Shown here: in pieces, positions 1-5,786 of the stretch
How positions within the stretch are numbered: the first letter of the stretch is position 1
How the letters are laid out: each line of letters begins with the position of its first letter
NCBI GenBank assembly: GCA_030528965.1
Contig: JAUMXS010000036.1
Coordinates: 1 to 6,346, forward strand
Direction: 5' to 3'
Length of the DNA: 6,346 nt
From: Eubacteriales bacterium
GTDB taxonomy: Bacteria; Bacillota; Clostridia; Oscillospirales; Oscillospiraceae
Program-made: the position numbers and the translations under genes
Notes under the pieces: generated by a model
Told to the model about the DNA's origin: nothing
Databases searched by the model: none
What the model saw: the letters and a program-made list of their open reading frames with translations, nothing else

Positions 1-48
1 ATAAAAAGATCGGCGCAGCAAGCTTTACCTGCTGCGCCGATCTTTTTT
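1..48 (-). terminator. Intrinsic terminator after ybaB, potentially bidirectional
   Basis: A perfect 18-bp inverted repeat (arms 3-20 and 30-47, 9-nt loop) has a GC-rich core, GATCGGCGCAGCA, flanked by A5 on one side and T6 on the other. Read on the minus strand it lies about 20 bases after the ybaB stop and ends in a U-tract, as expected for a Rho-independent terminator. The T-run at 43-48 means it could also stop plus-strand transcription arriving from the left. It ends the ffs-dnaX-ybaB unit at this point. Confidence 0.92.
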
Positions 49-67
49 ATCGTTATGAAATCTTTAC

Positions 68-421
68 TTAAAATCCAAGGCCCAGACCGCCGCCCAAGCC
101 GCCGGTCAGGCGTGCCATATTCTGTGTAGCAGCAGCTTCCGCCTGGCGAAGTGCTTCATTCACTGCCGCAATGACCATATCCTGCAGCATCTCGACATCA
201 TCGGGATCCACTGCCTCCGGGTCGATCACCAGGCTCTGTACCTCACGCTTACCGGTTACCGTAGCCGTTACGACTCCGCCGCCCGAAGTTGCAGTATAGG
301 TGCTGGCTTCCAGGTCTTCCTGCATCTTCAGGAGATCCTTCTGCATCTTCTGTGCCTGGCGCATCATGTTTGCCTGGTTCATTCCACCGTAGCTTCCGCC
401 TCGAAATCCGCCCCTTGCCAT
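68..421 (-). CDS. ybaB: YbaB/EbfC family nucleoid-associated protein
   Basis: This encodes a 117-residue small DNA-binding protein of the YbaB/EbfC family. Family members form dimers that bind DNA with little sequence specificity and associate with the nucleoid. Visible features are an Arg/Gly-rich N-terminus (residues 2-13), a long amphipathic helix rich in Met, Gln and Lys (about 15-40), the family core with GGGVVTATVTGK and SLVIDPEAV (about 47-71), a second helix (about 72-98), and a Gly-rich tail ending LGLGF. The length is slightly above the usual 100-110 residues because of the N-terminus. The ATG at 421 is supported by AGGAGG eight bases upstream. That ribosome binding site overlaps the dnaX TAG stop, so the two genes are only 12 bases apart and probably translationally coupled. 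The position directly after dnaX is the classic bacterial arrangement. recR, the usual third member, is not in the window; a terminator follows instead. Confidence 0.95.
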   Translation of the reverse strand: MARGGFRGGSYGGMNQANMMRQAQKMQKDLLKMQEDLEASTYTATSGGGVVTATVTGKREVQSLVIDPEAVDPDDVEMLQDMVIAAVNEALRQAEAAATQNMARLTGGLGGGLGLGF

Positions 422-436
422 ATTCTTATCCTCCTA
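422..436 (-). promoter_or_regulatory. ybaB ribosome binding site overlapping the dnaX stop
   Basis: On the minus strand the end of dnaX reads GGATAGGAGGATAAGAAT before the ybaB ATG. The AGGAGG Shine-Dalgarno shares bases with the TAG stop codon of dnaX (434-436). This supports coupled translation and fixes the ybaB start. Confidence 0.85.
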
Positions 437-2107
437 TCCAAATGTGACATTACCAAATTTTCCCAATCCATCCAGCTTGTCCACGTCTCCCTTAGGAGGT
501 ACCGCCGTTTCCAGCCGCAGCTCCATCGGCACTCCGCAATACACAGACGCACAGGCGCGCAATTTCCCCTGTGTATCCGGGGCACTCAGCAGGTTCATGG
601 CAAAGCTTCCGGAGATATGCAGGACCAGTTCCCCTTCCTGGAATTCGCCCTGCGTTTGGAACTCGTCCGCAATAAGACGATATATTCCCGGCGACAGCTT
701 CGACTCCGCCTCGCGAAGGAAGCCCGCCCAATCCGGCACGGACGCCGGTTTTGTCGATATGTTTTCAGGTGCTGTATTGGTCGCCTGCGTTACCGACTGT
801 TCCGGGATCGGTTCCTCTACCGCAGCAGGCGGTTCAGCCGTCTCCCATGGCGGCTCATCGGGAATCGGAGGCAGTTCCTCCTCCCGAACAGATTCCTCCG
901 GTACTTTCACCGGAGATTCTCCCCTGACAGCGTCGAGAGCCTGTGCCGGTATCTTTTCCGGAGCCTTACGAACGGGCTTCGGCCGTGTATTGGCAGACGA
1001 AATCCCTGCAAATGCCGGTTTCTCCACGGGCTCGACACCGGAACCGCAGAGTTCCACAAGGCACAGCTCTGCCAGCATACGCGGACTGCGCGCCGCAGCC
1101 ATCCGGCCCAGCCAGCGCTGGATAGTATCAATACCCCGCAGGAGTTCCTCCTGTTCAAGAGAAACCGTCCGCAGGCTTTCTTCATCGTATGCACCGGACA
1201 ACAATTCCTGCCCATGCTTCGGGGCCACACGCAGCATCAAAGCATCCCGCATAAGCGAAGCCAGCTCCGTAAGCATTGATGCGGGTTCTTTTCCATTCTG
1301 CCAGAGTGTCTGGAACAGCATAAGCGCCCCATCGGTATCCCCCGCCGCAATACTGTCCAAAAGCTGTCTCATCCGGTAATTGCCCGACAGGCCCATGGCA
1401 GAGAGCACCGTTTCCGTATCCACCCGCTCACCGGAGGCACACTGATCCAGCAAGGTCAGGCCGTCGCGCATGGATCCTTCCGCCAGTCGTCCCAAAAGAC
1501 GGGCAGCATCCGGAAGCAGCTCAATGCCCTCTTGGCTTGCCACCCGAAGCAGTCTCTCGGCCACCGTATCGGCCGTGAGACGACGGAAACTATGTCTCTG
1601 ACAGCGCGACAGTATCGTGGCCGGGATCTTGTGCAGTTCCGTTGTTGCCAGAATGAACATCAAATGCGCCGGCGGCTCTTCCAGAATTTTCAACAGCGCA
1701 TTGAAAGCAGGCGTGGAGAGCATGTGGACTTCGTCCACGATATATACCCGCATCCGAACAGATGCGGGTGAAAAAATCGCTTCATCCCGGATGGCACGCA
1801 CATTGTCTATGCCGTTATTGGAGGCAGCATCCAGCTCCACCACATCCAGAATCGAACCGTCTTCTATTCCCAGGCAGGAACGACAATGTCCGCAGGGATT
1901 TCCATCCTGCGGATTCTCACAGTTTACCGCGCGGGCAAGGAGTTTTGCGCAGGTGGTCTTACCCGTGCCGCGTGTTCCAATGAAAAGATAGGCGTGGCTA
2001 AGCCGTCCGGAGCGCACCTGATTCCGTAAGGTCTCAGTGATATGCTCCTGCCCAACCACGTCGTCAAAACTTTTCGGCCTGTATTTTCTGTAAAACGCCT
2101 GATACAC
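434..2107 (-). CDS. dnaX: DNA polymerase III subunit gamma/tau
   Basis: DnaX is the AAA+ motor of the clamp loader, which opens and loads the beta clamp and ties together replisome polymerases in the cytoplasm. From the chosen start the protein has 557 residues. It opens with MYQAFYRKYRP, then VVGQEHI, Walker A GTRGTGKT (44-51), zinc-binding cysteines C63, C72, C75 and C78, Walker B VYIVDE (121-126), sensor-1 region ATTE (154-157), and SRC with the probable arginine finger (167-169). Domain III follows. A Pro/Glu-rich, low-complexity linker covers about 364-455, then a tau-type C-terminal domain (about 458-535) and a terminal LDGLGKFGNVTFG. The reading frame stays open upstream to a TTG at 2125 and a GTG at 2116. 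I prefer the GTG at 2107 because it gives the family-typical N-terminus and has GGGGAG ten bases upstream. The gene lies directly behind the SRP RNA. I saw no A-rich slippery site of the Escherichia coli type for making a short gamma form. Confidence 0.95.
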   Translation of the reverse strand: MYQAFYRKYRPKSFDDVVGQEHITETLRNQVRSGRLSHAYLFIGTRGTGKTTCAKLLARAVNCENPQDGNPCGHCRSCLGIEDGSILDVVELDAASNNGIDNVRAIRDEAIFSPASVRMRVYIVDEVHMLSTPAFNALLKILEEPPAHLMFILATTELHKIPATILSRCQRHSFRRLTADTVAERLLRVASQEGIELLPDAARLLGRLAEGSMRDGLTLLDQCASGERVDTETVLSAMGLSGNYRMRQLLDSIAAGDTDGALMLFQTLWQNGKEPASMLTELASLMRDALMLRVAPKHGQELLSGAYDEESLRTVSLEQEELLRGIDTIQRWLGRMAAARSPRMLAELCLVELCGSGVEPVEKPAFAGISSANTRPKPVRKAPEKIPAQALDAVRGESPVKVPEESVREEELPPIPDEPPWETAEPPAAVEEPIPEQSVTQATNTAPENISTKPASVPDWAGFLREAESKLSPGIYRLIADEFQTQGEFQEGELVLHISGSFAMNLLSAPDTQGKLRACASVYCGVPMELRLETAVPPKGDVDKLDGLGKFGNVTFG

Positions 2108-2117
2108 AGCCGTCACG

Positions 2118-2123
2118 CTCCCC
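2118..2123 (-). promoter_or_regulatory. Probable dnaX ribosome binding site
   Basis: GGGGAG on the minus strand lies ten bases before the GTG at 2107. It is only one base before the in-frame GTG at 2116 and downstream of the TTG at 2125, so it supports 2107 as the true start. It sits only nine bases beyond the closing stem of the SRP RNA. Confidence 0.5.
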
Positions 2124-2130
2124 AAAGGTC

Positions 2131-2428
2131 ATGACCCTTGGCAAGACTGCACACCCGACTCTGAAGGAAACGCTACACCCGATACCGTCGCTGCCAGCTC
2201 AAACCCGGCACCCTCGCGGCACACAAAGGTACCCGCTTAATGCTGCTCGGTTCCCCGCCTGACATGGTTCACGGGCCTCCGTTGCGCAAGACCGGATCGT
2301 CAACGCCACATACGACGGCCGGACGGCACAGCGCTCCTCCTCGGCCGGGAATTCATCCCTGCTGTAGCGGCTTGCAGGTCACAGGGCACCGCTGGCTCCC
2401 CGACTAGTGCAGCCTTGCCAAGGGTCAC
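2131..2428 (-). ncRNA. ffs: Signal recognition particle RNA, large bacterial type
   Basis: This is a roughly 300-nt SRP RNA, the scaffold that binds Ffh and targets nascent membrane proteins to the membrane. The ends form a perfect 14-bp closing stem: the 5' strand at 2427-2414 (UGACCCUUGGCAAG) pairs with 2145-2132. The Ffh-binding helix 8 lies at about 2243-2263. It has the universal internal loop strands UCAGG and AGCAGCA, a CGG/CCG stem and a GGAA tetraloop. Near the 5' end (about 2350-2395), CCUGCAAGCCGCUACAGCAGGG resembles the Alu-domain region of Bacillus-type SRP RNAs, which the short 4.5S RNA of gamma-proteobacteria lacks. A sigma-A promoter predicts a transcript start at about 2428-2429, in agreement with the stem. 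There is no intrinsic terminator at the 3' end, so the mature 3' end is probably made by RNase processing of a transcript that continues into dnaX. Both exact ends are inferred. Confidence 0.95.
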
Positions 2429-2434
2429 TGTAAT

Positions 2435-2463
2435 AGTGTACTACATCTCTCTCTATTTATCAA
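2435..2463 (-). promoter_or_regulatory. Sigma-A promoter for SRP RNA (and dnaX-ybaB)
   Basis: On the minus strand a -35 TTGATA (2463-2458) and a -10 TACACT (2440-2435) are separated by exactly 17 bases. The predicted transcript start at about 2428-2429 is one or two bases before the closing stem of the SRP RNA. No other convincing promoter is seen before dnaX, so it may drive the whole unit. Confidence 0.8.
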
Positions 2464-2482
2464 GAGTTTTTCCTTTCAACCT

Positions 2483-2521
2483 CCGGGCATCCTCCGGTGA
2501 ACGCTTTCGGAAAATGCCCGG
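2483..2521 (-). terminator. Hairpin after the flavoprotein gene, no U-tract
   Basis: On the minus strand, 2521-2508 pairs with 2496-2483 as a continuous 14-bp stem containing two G-U wobbles, with an 11-nt loop. Two further pairs are possible beyond a bulged C. On the plus strand the wobbles would be A-C mismatches, so the structure belongs to minus-strand RNA, i.e. the 3' region of the flavoprotein transcript. It is followed by GUUGAAAGG rather than a U-run, so it may be a weak or U-less terminator, an RNA 3'-end stabiliser, or a processed end. It separates the flavoprotein gene from the ffs promoter. Confidence 0.55.
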
Positions 2522-2561
2522 GAGCTGTCAGGAAAATGAGAGTTCAATCAAATAACTCTGT

Positions 2562-3188
2562 TTAATGGATGAACGACGTCGTGATCGGAGTTTCCGGTTC
2601 CGGCGGGAAGATCCCCGCCTTCTCGCCCGCTTCCTTGCAGCGGAGGAACCATGCCATATTCCGCGCCAGGATACGCATGATCTGGCAGCCTTCCTCGTCC
2701 TGAGGGATCTCCTCAGGCACAAAGCCATGGGCCATATTCCAGTAACGGGAAGAAATCACAGGCATCTCCCGAATCTGGAAATACTTGTTGAGCTGATCGA
2801 GAGACGTCGTTGCTCCCGCGCGGCGTGCAACCACGATCGAAGACGCAGGTTTATGCCGGAAAAACCGACGATCGCCCGCAAAAAACGCACGATCCAGAAA
2901 TGCCGTCAGCCCACCGGCTGCACCGGCAAAATACACCGGGGACCCGATGATCAGAGCATCCGCAGTCTCCATCTCCTTCAGAAATTCATTGACCCGGTCT
3001 CCGTCAAAAATACAGCGTCCCTTGCCCGCGCAGGCTCCGCAGCCCAGACATCCGGTCGCCAGTTTCGTTCCGATGTGGAAAATCGTCGATTCAATGCCCT
3101 CTTCCTGCAGAACCGAAGCGACCTCGGTCAAGGCACGGAAGGTACTGCCCTTTACATGCGGACTGCCGTTAAGAAGTAATACTTTCAT
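2562..3188 (-). CDS. Flavodoxin-fold iron-sulfur flavoprotein / NAD(P)H-dependent oxidoreductase
   Basis: This 208-residue cytoplasmic protein belongs to the flavodoxin-like / NADPH-dependent FMN reductase superfamily. It begins with the beta strand MKVLLLNGSP and the FMN-phosphate loop NGSPHVKGST (7-16). It has a second FMN-contact region, GSPVYFAGAAGG (82-93), followed by the typical LTAFLDRAF helix. A compact cysteine cluster, C47-x2-C50-x2-C53-x5-C59, matches the CX2CX2CX4-7C pattern of iron-sulfur flavoproteins, so a 4Fe-4S cluster beside FMN is likely; this is inferred from the motif. The role would be electron transfer or quinone/nitro/oxidant reduction, but the substrate cannot be read from sequence. 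The ATG at 3188 is supported by AAAGGA seven bases upstream. The gene is transcribed divergently from spo0A and shares its 232-bp regulatory gap. It looks monocistronic, because a hairpin and then the ffs promoter follow. The gene is intact and of normal length. Confidence 0.88.
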   Translation of the reverse strand: MKVLLLNGSPHVKGSTFRALTEVASVLQEEGIESTIFHIGTKLATGCLGCGACAGKGRCIFDGDRVNEFLKEMETADALIIGSPVYFAGAAGGLTAFLDRAFFAGDRRFFRHKPASSIVVARRAGATTSLDQLNKYFQIREMPVISSRYWNMAHGFVPEEIPQDEEGCQIMRILARNMAWFLRCKEAGEKAGIFPPEPETPITTSFIH

Positions 3189-3252
3189 TTTTCATTCCTT
3201 TCGTTTTTTCCGGTCGGGAACATCTTTTCAGCCTCTCCCCGGCTCTTAGTTT

Positions 3253-3292
3253 CATGACGAATCATGTCGAATAATGTAACATTATGTAAACA
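3253..3292 (+). promoter_or_regulatory. Tandem 0A boxes (Spo0A binding sites) in a 10-bp phased array
   Basis: TGACGAA (3255-3261) and TGTCGAA (3265-3271) both match the 0A-box consensus TGNCGAA exactly. They lie on the same strand with a 10-bp period, the arrangement known for binding of Spo0A dimers to one DNA face. Two further 10-mers continue the phase with ATG at 3274 and 3284 but have degenerate cores. The boxes lie about 85-100 bases upstream of the predicted spo0A transcript start and about 67-83 bases before the flavoprotein start codon. They could therefore serve autoregulation, control of the divergent gene, or both. Function is inferred. Confidence 0.7.
3271..3285. repeat. 15-bp perfect palindrome in the spo0A-flavoprotein gap
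   Basis: ATAATGT-A-ACATTAT is a perfect inverted repeat with 7-bp arms and a single central base. It starts on the last base of the second 0A box. The size and symmetry fit an operator for a dimeric regulator, but I do not recognise the regulator. Confidence 0.5.
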
Positions 3293-3320
3293 TTTTTTCC
3301 TGCAGATTGGATATTTTTTG

Positions 3321-3349
3321 TTGCAAATTCTTCCTTTGTATGGTAAATT
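3321..3349 (+). promoter_or_regulatory. Probable sigma-A promoter of spo0A
   Basis: A -35 TTGCAA (3321-3326) and a -10 TAAATT (3344-3349) are separated by 17 bases, with a TGG immediately before the -10 acting as an extended -10 element. Each hexamer matches four of six consensus positions. The predicted start is near 3356, leaving a leader of about 65 bases before the spo0A ATG. I found no convincing sigma-H promoter (AGGA plus GAAT with correct spacing) reading toward spo0A, unlike the Bacillus subtilis gene. Confidence 0.55.
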
Positions 3350-3363
3350 GGGGATTACCCAAT
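3347..3363 (+). repeat. Inverted repeat over the spo0A -10 and start site
   Basis: ATTGGG (3347-3352) and CCCAAT (3358-3363) form a perfect 6-bp inverted repeat around GATTA. It overlaps the end of the predicted -10 and the predicted transcription start, a position where a bound protein would block the promoter. It could also be a chance small palindrome. Confidence 0.35.
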
Positions 3364-3420
3364 GGTGATTTGCATATATAGAGAGAGCTTCCCGTTGTGA
3401 AATACTAATGGAGGGGCGTT

Positions 3421-4206
3421 ATGGATACTAAGACTCGTATACTGATTGTAGATCCCGGTGAGGATGTAAGGACATTGCTGACAGATGTCCTGAACGGGGA
3501 GCCGGATCTGGAGGTCGTCGGAACTGCTTCCAATGGACCTGAGGCACTGAACATGATCTCGGAGCATAAACCGGATGTGGTTTTGCTGGAACTCGTACTG
3601 CCGAAACTGGACGGTCTCGGTGTATTGCGGAAACTCCCGGAAATCGGACAGAAAACCACGGTGATCATTTTGTCCGGCTTTGTCAACAGTCAGGTGATCG
3701 TGGAGGCATCCGAGTTGGGTGCAGCCTATTTTATGACCAAACCCTGTGAGACTCCGGTTCTGCTGGAACGGATCCGACAATTCGGCCGCGTGGGAGATCG
3801 TATTCTTCCGCAGCTTCGTCAGGATGTCAACACAGTTCTCCGTCCGGAAGACAATCTCGAAACCGTTGTTACCGATGTGATCCACGAGATCGGCGTCCCC
3901 GCACATATCAAAGGCTATCAGTATCTGCGTGAAGCCATCATCCTGACCATCAACGATATGGATGTAATCAACGCGGTCACAAAAGTGTTGTATCCGGAAG
4001 TTGCCCGCAAATTCAACACCACACCCTCCCGTGTGGAACGTGCCATCCGCCATGCCATCGAGGTCGCGTGGGATCGCGGAGATCTGGAGACCCTCCAGCG
4101 GTTCTTCGGCTATACCGTATCGAACATCAAAGGAAAACCGACAAACTCTGAGTTTATCGCCATGATCGCCGACTGTCTTTCACTTCGTCGTCGGGCTAAT
4201 CAATAA
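3421..4206 (+). CDS. spo0A: Sporulation master regulator Spo0A with altered phosphoacceptor
   Basis: This 261-residue response regulator (Bacillus subtilis Spo0A has 267) has a receiver (about 5-123), a linker, and a Spo0A-type DNA-binding domain (about 145-261). The output domain is textbook: [19 protein letters not shown] (155-173), the recognition-helix segment [18 protein letters not shown] (200-217), FGYTV and [15 protein letters not shown]. It should bind 0A boxes. The receiver is not textbook. The position of the phosphorylated Asp (B. subtilis D56) is E57 in [12 protein letters not shown], encoded by GAA. One of the two acidic-pocket Asp residues is P12 (IVDPGED, with D11 retained). 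Switch residue S85 and conserved K107 are kept. Normal phosphorylation therefore looks impossible or much changed, and Glu may mimic the phosphorylated state. GGAGGGG (3410-3416) supports the ATG. The usual neighbour spoIVB is not upstream; a divergent flavoprotein gene is there instead. The family call is certain; the functional consequence is inferred. Confidence 0.95.
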   Translation: MDTKTRILIVDPGEDVRTLLTDVLNGEPDLEVVGTASNGPEALNMISEHKPDVVLLELVLPKLDGLGVLRKLPEIGQKTTVIILSGFVNSQVIVEASELGAAYFMTKPCETPVLLERIRQFGRVGDRILPQLRQDVNTVLRPEDNLETVVTDVIHEIGVPAHIKGYQYLREAIILTINDMDVINAVTKVLYPEVARKFNTTPSRVERAIRHAIEVAWDRGDLETLQRFFGYTVSNIKGKPTNSEFIAMIADCLSLRRRANQ

Positions 4207-4226
4207 AAATGACGTTTATCAAATAT

Positions 4227-4271
4227 CCTCCGGGCTCTTGCATAACTCTATGCAAGTCCCGGGGGCTTTTT
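4227..4271 (+). terminator. Intrinsic terminator of spo0A
   Basis: About 20 bases after the spo0A TAA, a hairpin has an upper stem CTTGCAT/ATGCAAG (4237-4243 with 4250-4256, loop AACTCT). A small internal loop follows, then a GC-rich lower stem, CCTCCGGG with CCCGGGGG. A CTTTTT tract follows at 4266-4271. On the minus strand the downstream tract is only UAUUUG, so it is mainly a plus-strand terminator. Confidence 0.87.
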
Positions 4272-4291
4272 GATATCTGACTCATTATTGC

Positions 4292-4319
4292 GGGGCAGAA
4301 GCAAGAAAGCTTCCGCCCC
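4292..4319 (-). other. Hairpin in the cysS 3' region
   Basis: On the minus strand, GGGGCGGAAGC and GCUUCUGCCCC form an 11-bp stem with one G-U wobble and a 6-nt loop. On the plus strand the wobble becomes an A-C mismatch, which assigns the hairpin to the cysS transcript. It lies 67 bases past the cysS stop and is followed by GCAAUAAUG, not a U-run. A second, looser inverted repeat (CTGATAAA 4319-4326 with TTTATCAG 4350-4357) lies between it and the stop codon. Together they may form the 3' end of the cysE-cysS message, but classical intrinsic termination is not shown. Confidence 0.5.
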
Positions 4320-4385
4320 TGATAAATCTTTCCGCCTCTGCCCATTGTCTTTATCAGACCGTAGCCAAAGTTTTTCTTTCCTGTG

Positions 4386-5786
4386 TCAGGCTCTCTTCCA
4401 CTTAACACCCTGCGGCGTGTCTTCCAGAATGATGCCCTGTGCTTTCAGTTCATCGCGGATACGGTCGGCTTCCGCCCAATTCTTGGCTTTACGGGCCGCC
4501 TGACGCTGTTCGATCAGAGCATCGATCTCCGCATCCAGATCGTCCGCCTCTGCGGCACCATAAGGAATGCCCAGCACGTCACTGAGTTCCAAAAAGACTT
4601 TCAGATAAGCTTCCGCCAAACTGCGGGTCGGGTTGGAGCTGGGGGATACCGCAGCGTTTGCTTCACGCGCCAGCTCAAAAATGACCGACACGGCATCAGC
4701 CGTATTGAAGTCGTCATCCATGACCTCAATAAAGCGGGCACGGTACTTTTCCAGTCCGTTGACCTGTTCAGTTTCGGTCAGTTCGCCATCGCCGCCGTTC
4801 TTCGCATAGAACTCGAGATTGGCCTTCGTCGTGCGAAGGCGCTCCAGAGCCGCCGCCGCCTGATTCAGGATCTCTCCGGAATAATTCAGCGGGCTGCGGT
4901 AGTGGCTCATGAGCATAAACATGCGGATGCAGTCATACCCATAGACTTCCGCCGCTTCACGTACGGTGAAGAAATTGCCCAGAGATTTGGACATCTTGCG
5001 ATTATCAATATTGATGAAGCCGTTGTGCAGCCAGTAGTTGACGAATTTGCAGCCGTTGGCGGCCTCAGACTGGGCGATCTCATTTTCATGGTGCGGGAAC
5101 GCAAGGTCCGCGCCGCCGCAATGGATGTCGATCGTCTTGCCGAGATAACGGTTGGACATGGCAGAGCATTCGATATGCCAGCCGGGACGGCCCTTGCCCC
5201 AGGGAGAATCCCAGGCAGGTTCGCCGGGCTTGGCAGCCTTCCAAAGTGCGAAGTCAAGGGGATTTTCCTTCACTTCACCGACATTTACGCGGGCACCGGC
5301 CATGAGATCGTCGATCGGCTGATGGGACAGCTTACCATATTCTTCAAACTTCAGCGTACGGTAATATACATCGCCCTCGGCCTCGTAGGCATAATCTTTT
5401 TCAATCAGAGTCTCGATGATCTTGATGATCGCATCGATATTCTCCGTGGCACGGGGATGGACCGTGGCAGGCAGAACGCCCAGTCCGCCGGCATCCTTCC
5501 AGTATTCCGCAATGTATTTCTCGGCCACTTCGTCGGAGGAGATCCCCTCCTCGTTGGCACGGCGGATGATCTTGTCATCCACATCCGTAAAGTTCTGCAC
5601 AAAGGTGACGTCATAGCCGCGATACTCAAAGTAACGCCGCAGGACATCGAACATGATGATAGGCCGCGCGTTGCCGACATGGATATAGTTATAAACCGTG
5701 GGGCCGCAGGCGTACATACACACCTTGCCTTCTTCGATGGGAGCAAACTCCTCCTTATGCATTGTCATGGTGTTGAAGAACCGCAT
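4386..5786 (-). CDS. cysS: Cysteinyl-tRNA synthetase
   Basis: This class I aminoacyl-tRNA synthetase attaches cysteine to tRNA-Cys in the cytoplasm, using ATP. It has 466 residues, the normal length. It starts MRFFNTMT, and the HIGH-type signature is HVGN (36-39). The zinc ligands known in the family are present: C27 in [10 protein letters not shown]207 in WHIECSAM, and H232 and E236 in [12 protein letters not shown]. The KMSKS loop is intact (264-268 in [10 protein letters not shown]). The C-terminal anticodon-binding helical part ends with the usual DxIRDELKAxGI...DTPQGVKWK motif. The frame is open 21 codons further upstream to 5849, but the ATG at 5786 has AGGAGG eight bases before it and gives the family N-terminus. 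The gene is the last of a cysE-cysS pair, a common Bacillota arrangement linking cysteine supply to its use. The start lies inside the end of cysE, with an overlap of 32 bases. It converges with spo0A. Confidence 0.97.
   Translation of the reverse strand: MRFFNTMTMHKEEFAPIEEGKVCMYACGPTVYNYIHVGNARPIIMFDVLRRYFEYRGYDVTFVQNFTDVDDKIIRRANEEGISSDEVAEKYIAEYWKDAGGLGVLPATVHPRATENIDAIIKIIETLIEKDYAYEAEGDVYYRTLKFEEYGKLSHQPIDDLMAGARVNVGEVKENPLDFALWKAAKPGEPAWDSPWGKGRPGWHIECSAMSNRYLGKTIDIHCGGADLAFPHHENEIAQSEAANGCKFVNYWLHNGFINIDNRKMSKSLGNFFTVREAAEVYGYDCIRMFMLMSHYRSPLNYSGEILNQAAAALERLRTTKANLEFYAKNGGDGELTETEQVNGLEKYRARFIEVMDDDFNTADAVSVIFELAREANAAVSPSSNPTRSLAEAYLKVFLELSDVLGIPYGAAEADDLDAEIDALIEQRQAARKAKNWAEADRIRDELKAQGIILEDTPQGVKWKRA

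Noticed and set aside
444..1379. A 311-codon plus-strand frame opposite the dnaX 3' half (and overlapping frames there).
   Set aside because: The translation is Ser/Arg/Pro-rich low complexity with no motif, and it lies opposite the Pro/Glu linker of dnaX. It is a shadow of the real gene.
1764..1780. A run of six U in the dnaX message as a possible programmed frameshift site.
   Set aside because: The codons are ATT TTT TCA, which do not fit the X-XXY-YYZ phase. The run lies inside the ATPase core, where a shift would destroy the motor rather than make a gamma form.
2539..2559. A 6-bp inverted repeat (AGAGTT/AACTCT) just after the flavoprotein stop.
   Set aside because: It is AT-rich, short and has no U-tract; the GC-rich hairpin at 2483-2521 is the better 3'-end candidate.
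3273..3301. A sigma-H-like -35 (AGGAAA on the minus strand) before the flavoprotein gene.
   Set aside because: No GAAT-type -10 lies at the required spacing, so the resemblance is limited to one half.
3355..4053. A 232-codon minus-strand frame opposite spo0A.
   Set aside because: It crosses the spo0A promoter and coding region, shows no family resemblance, and spo0A is unmistakable on the other strand.
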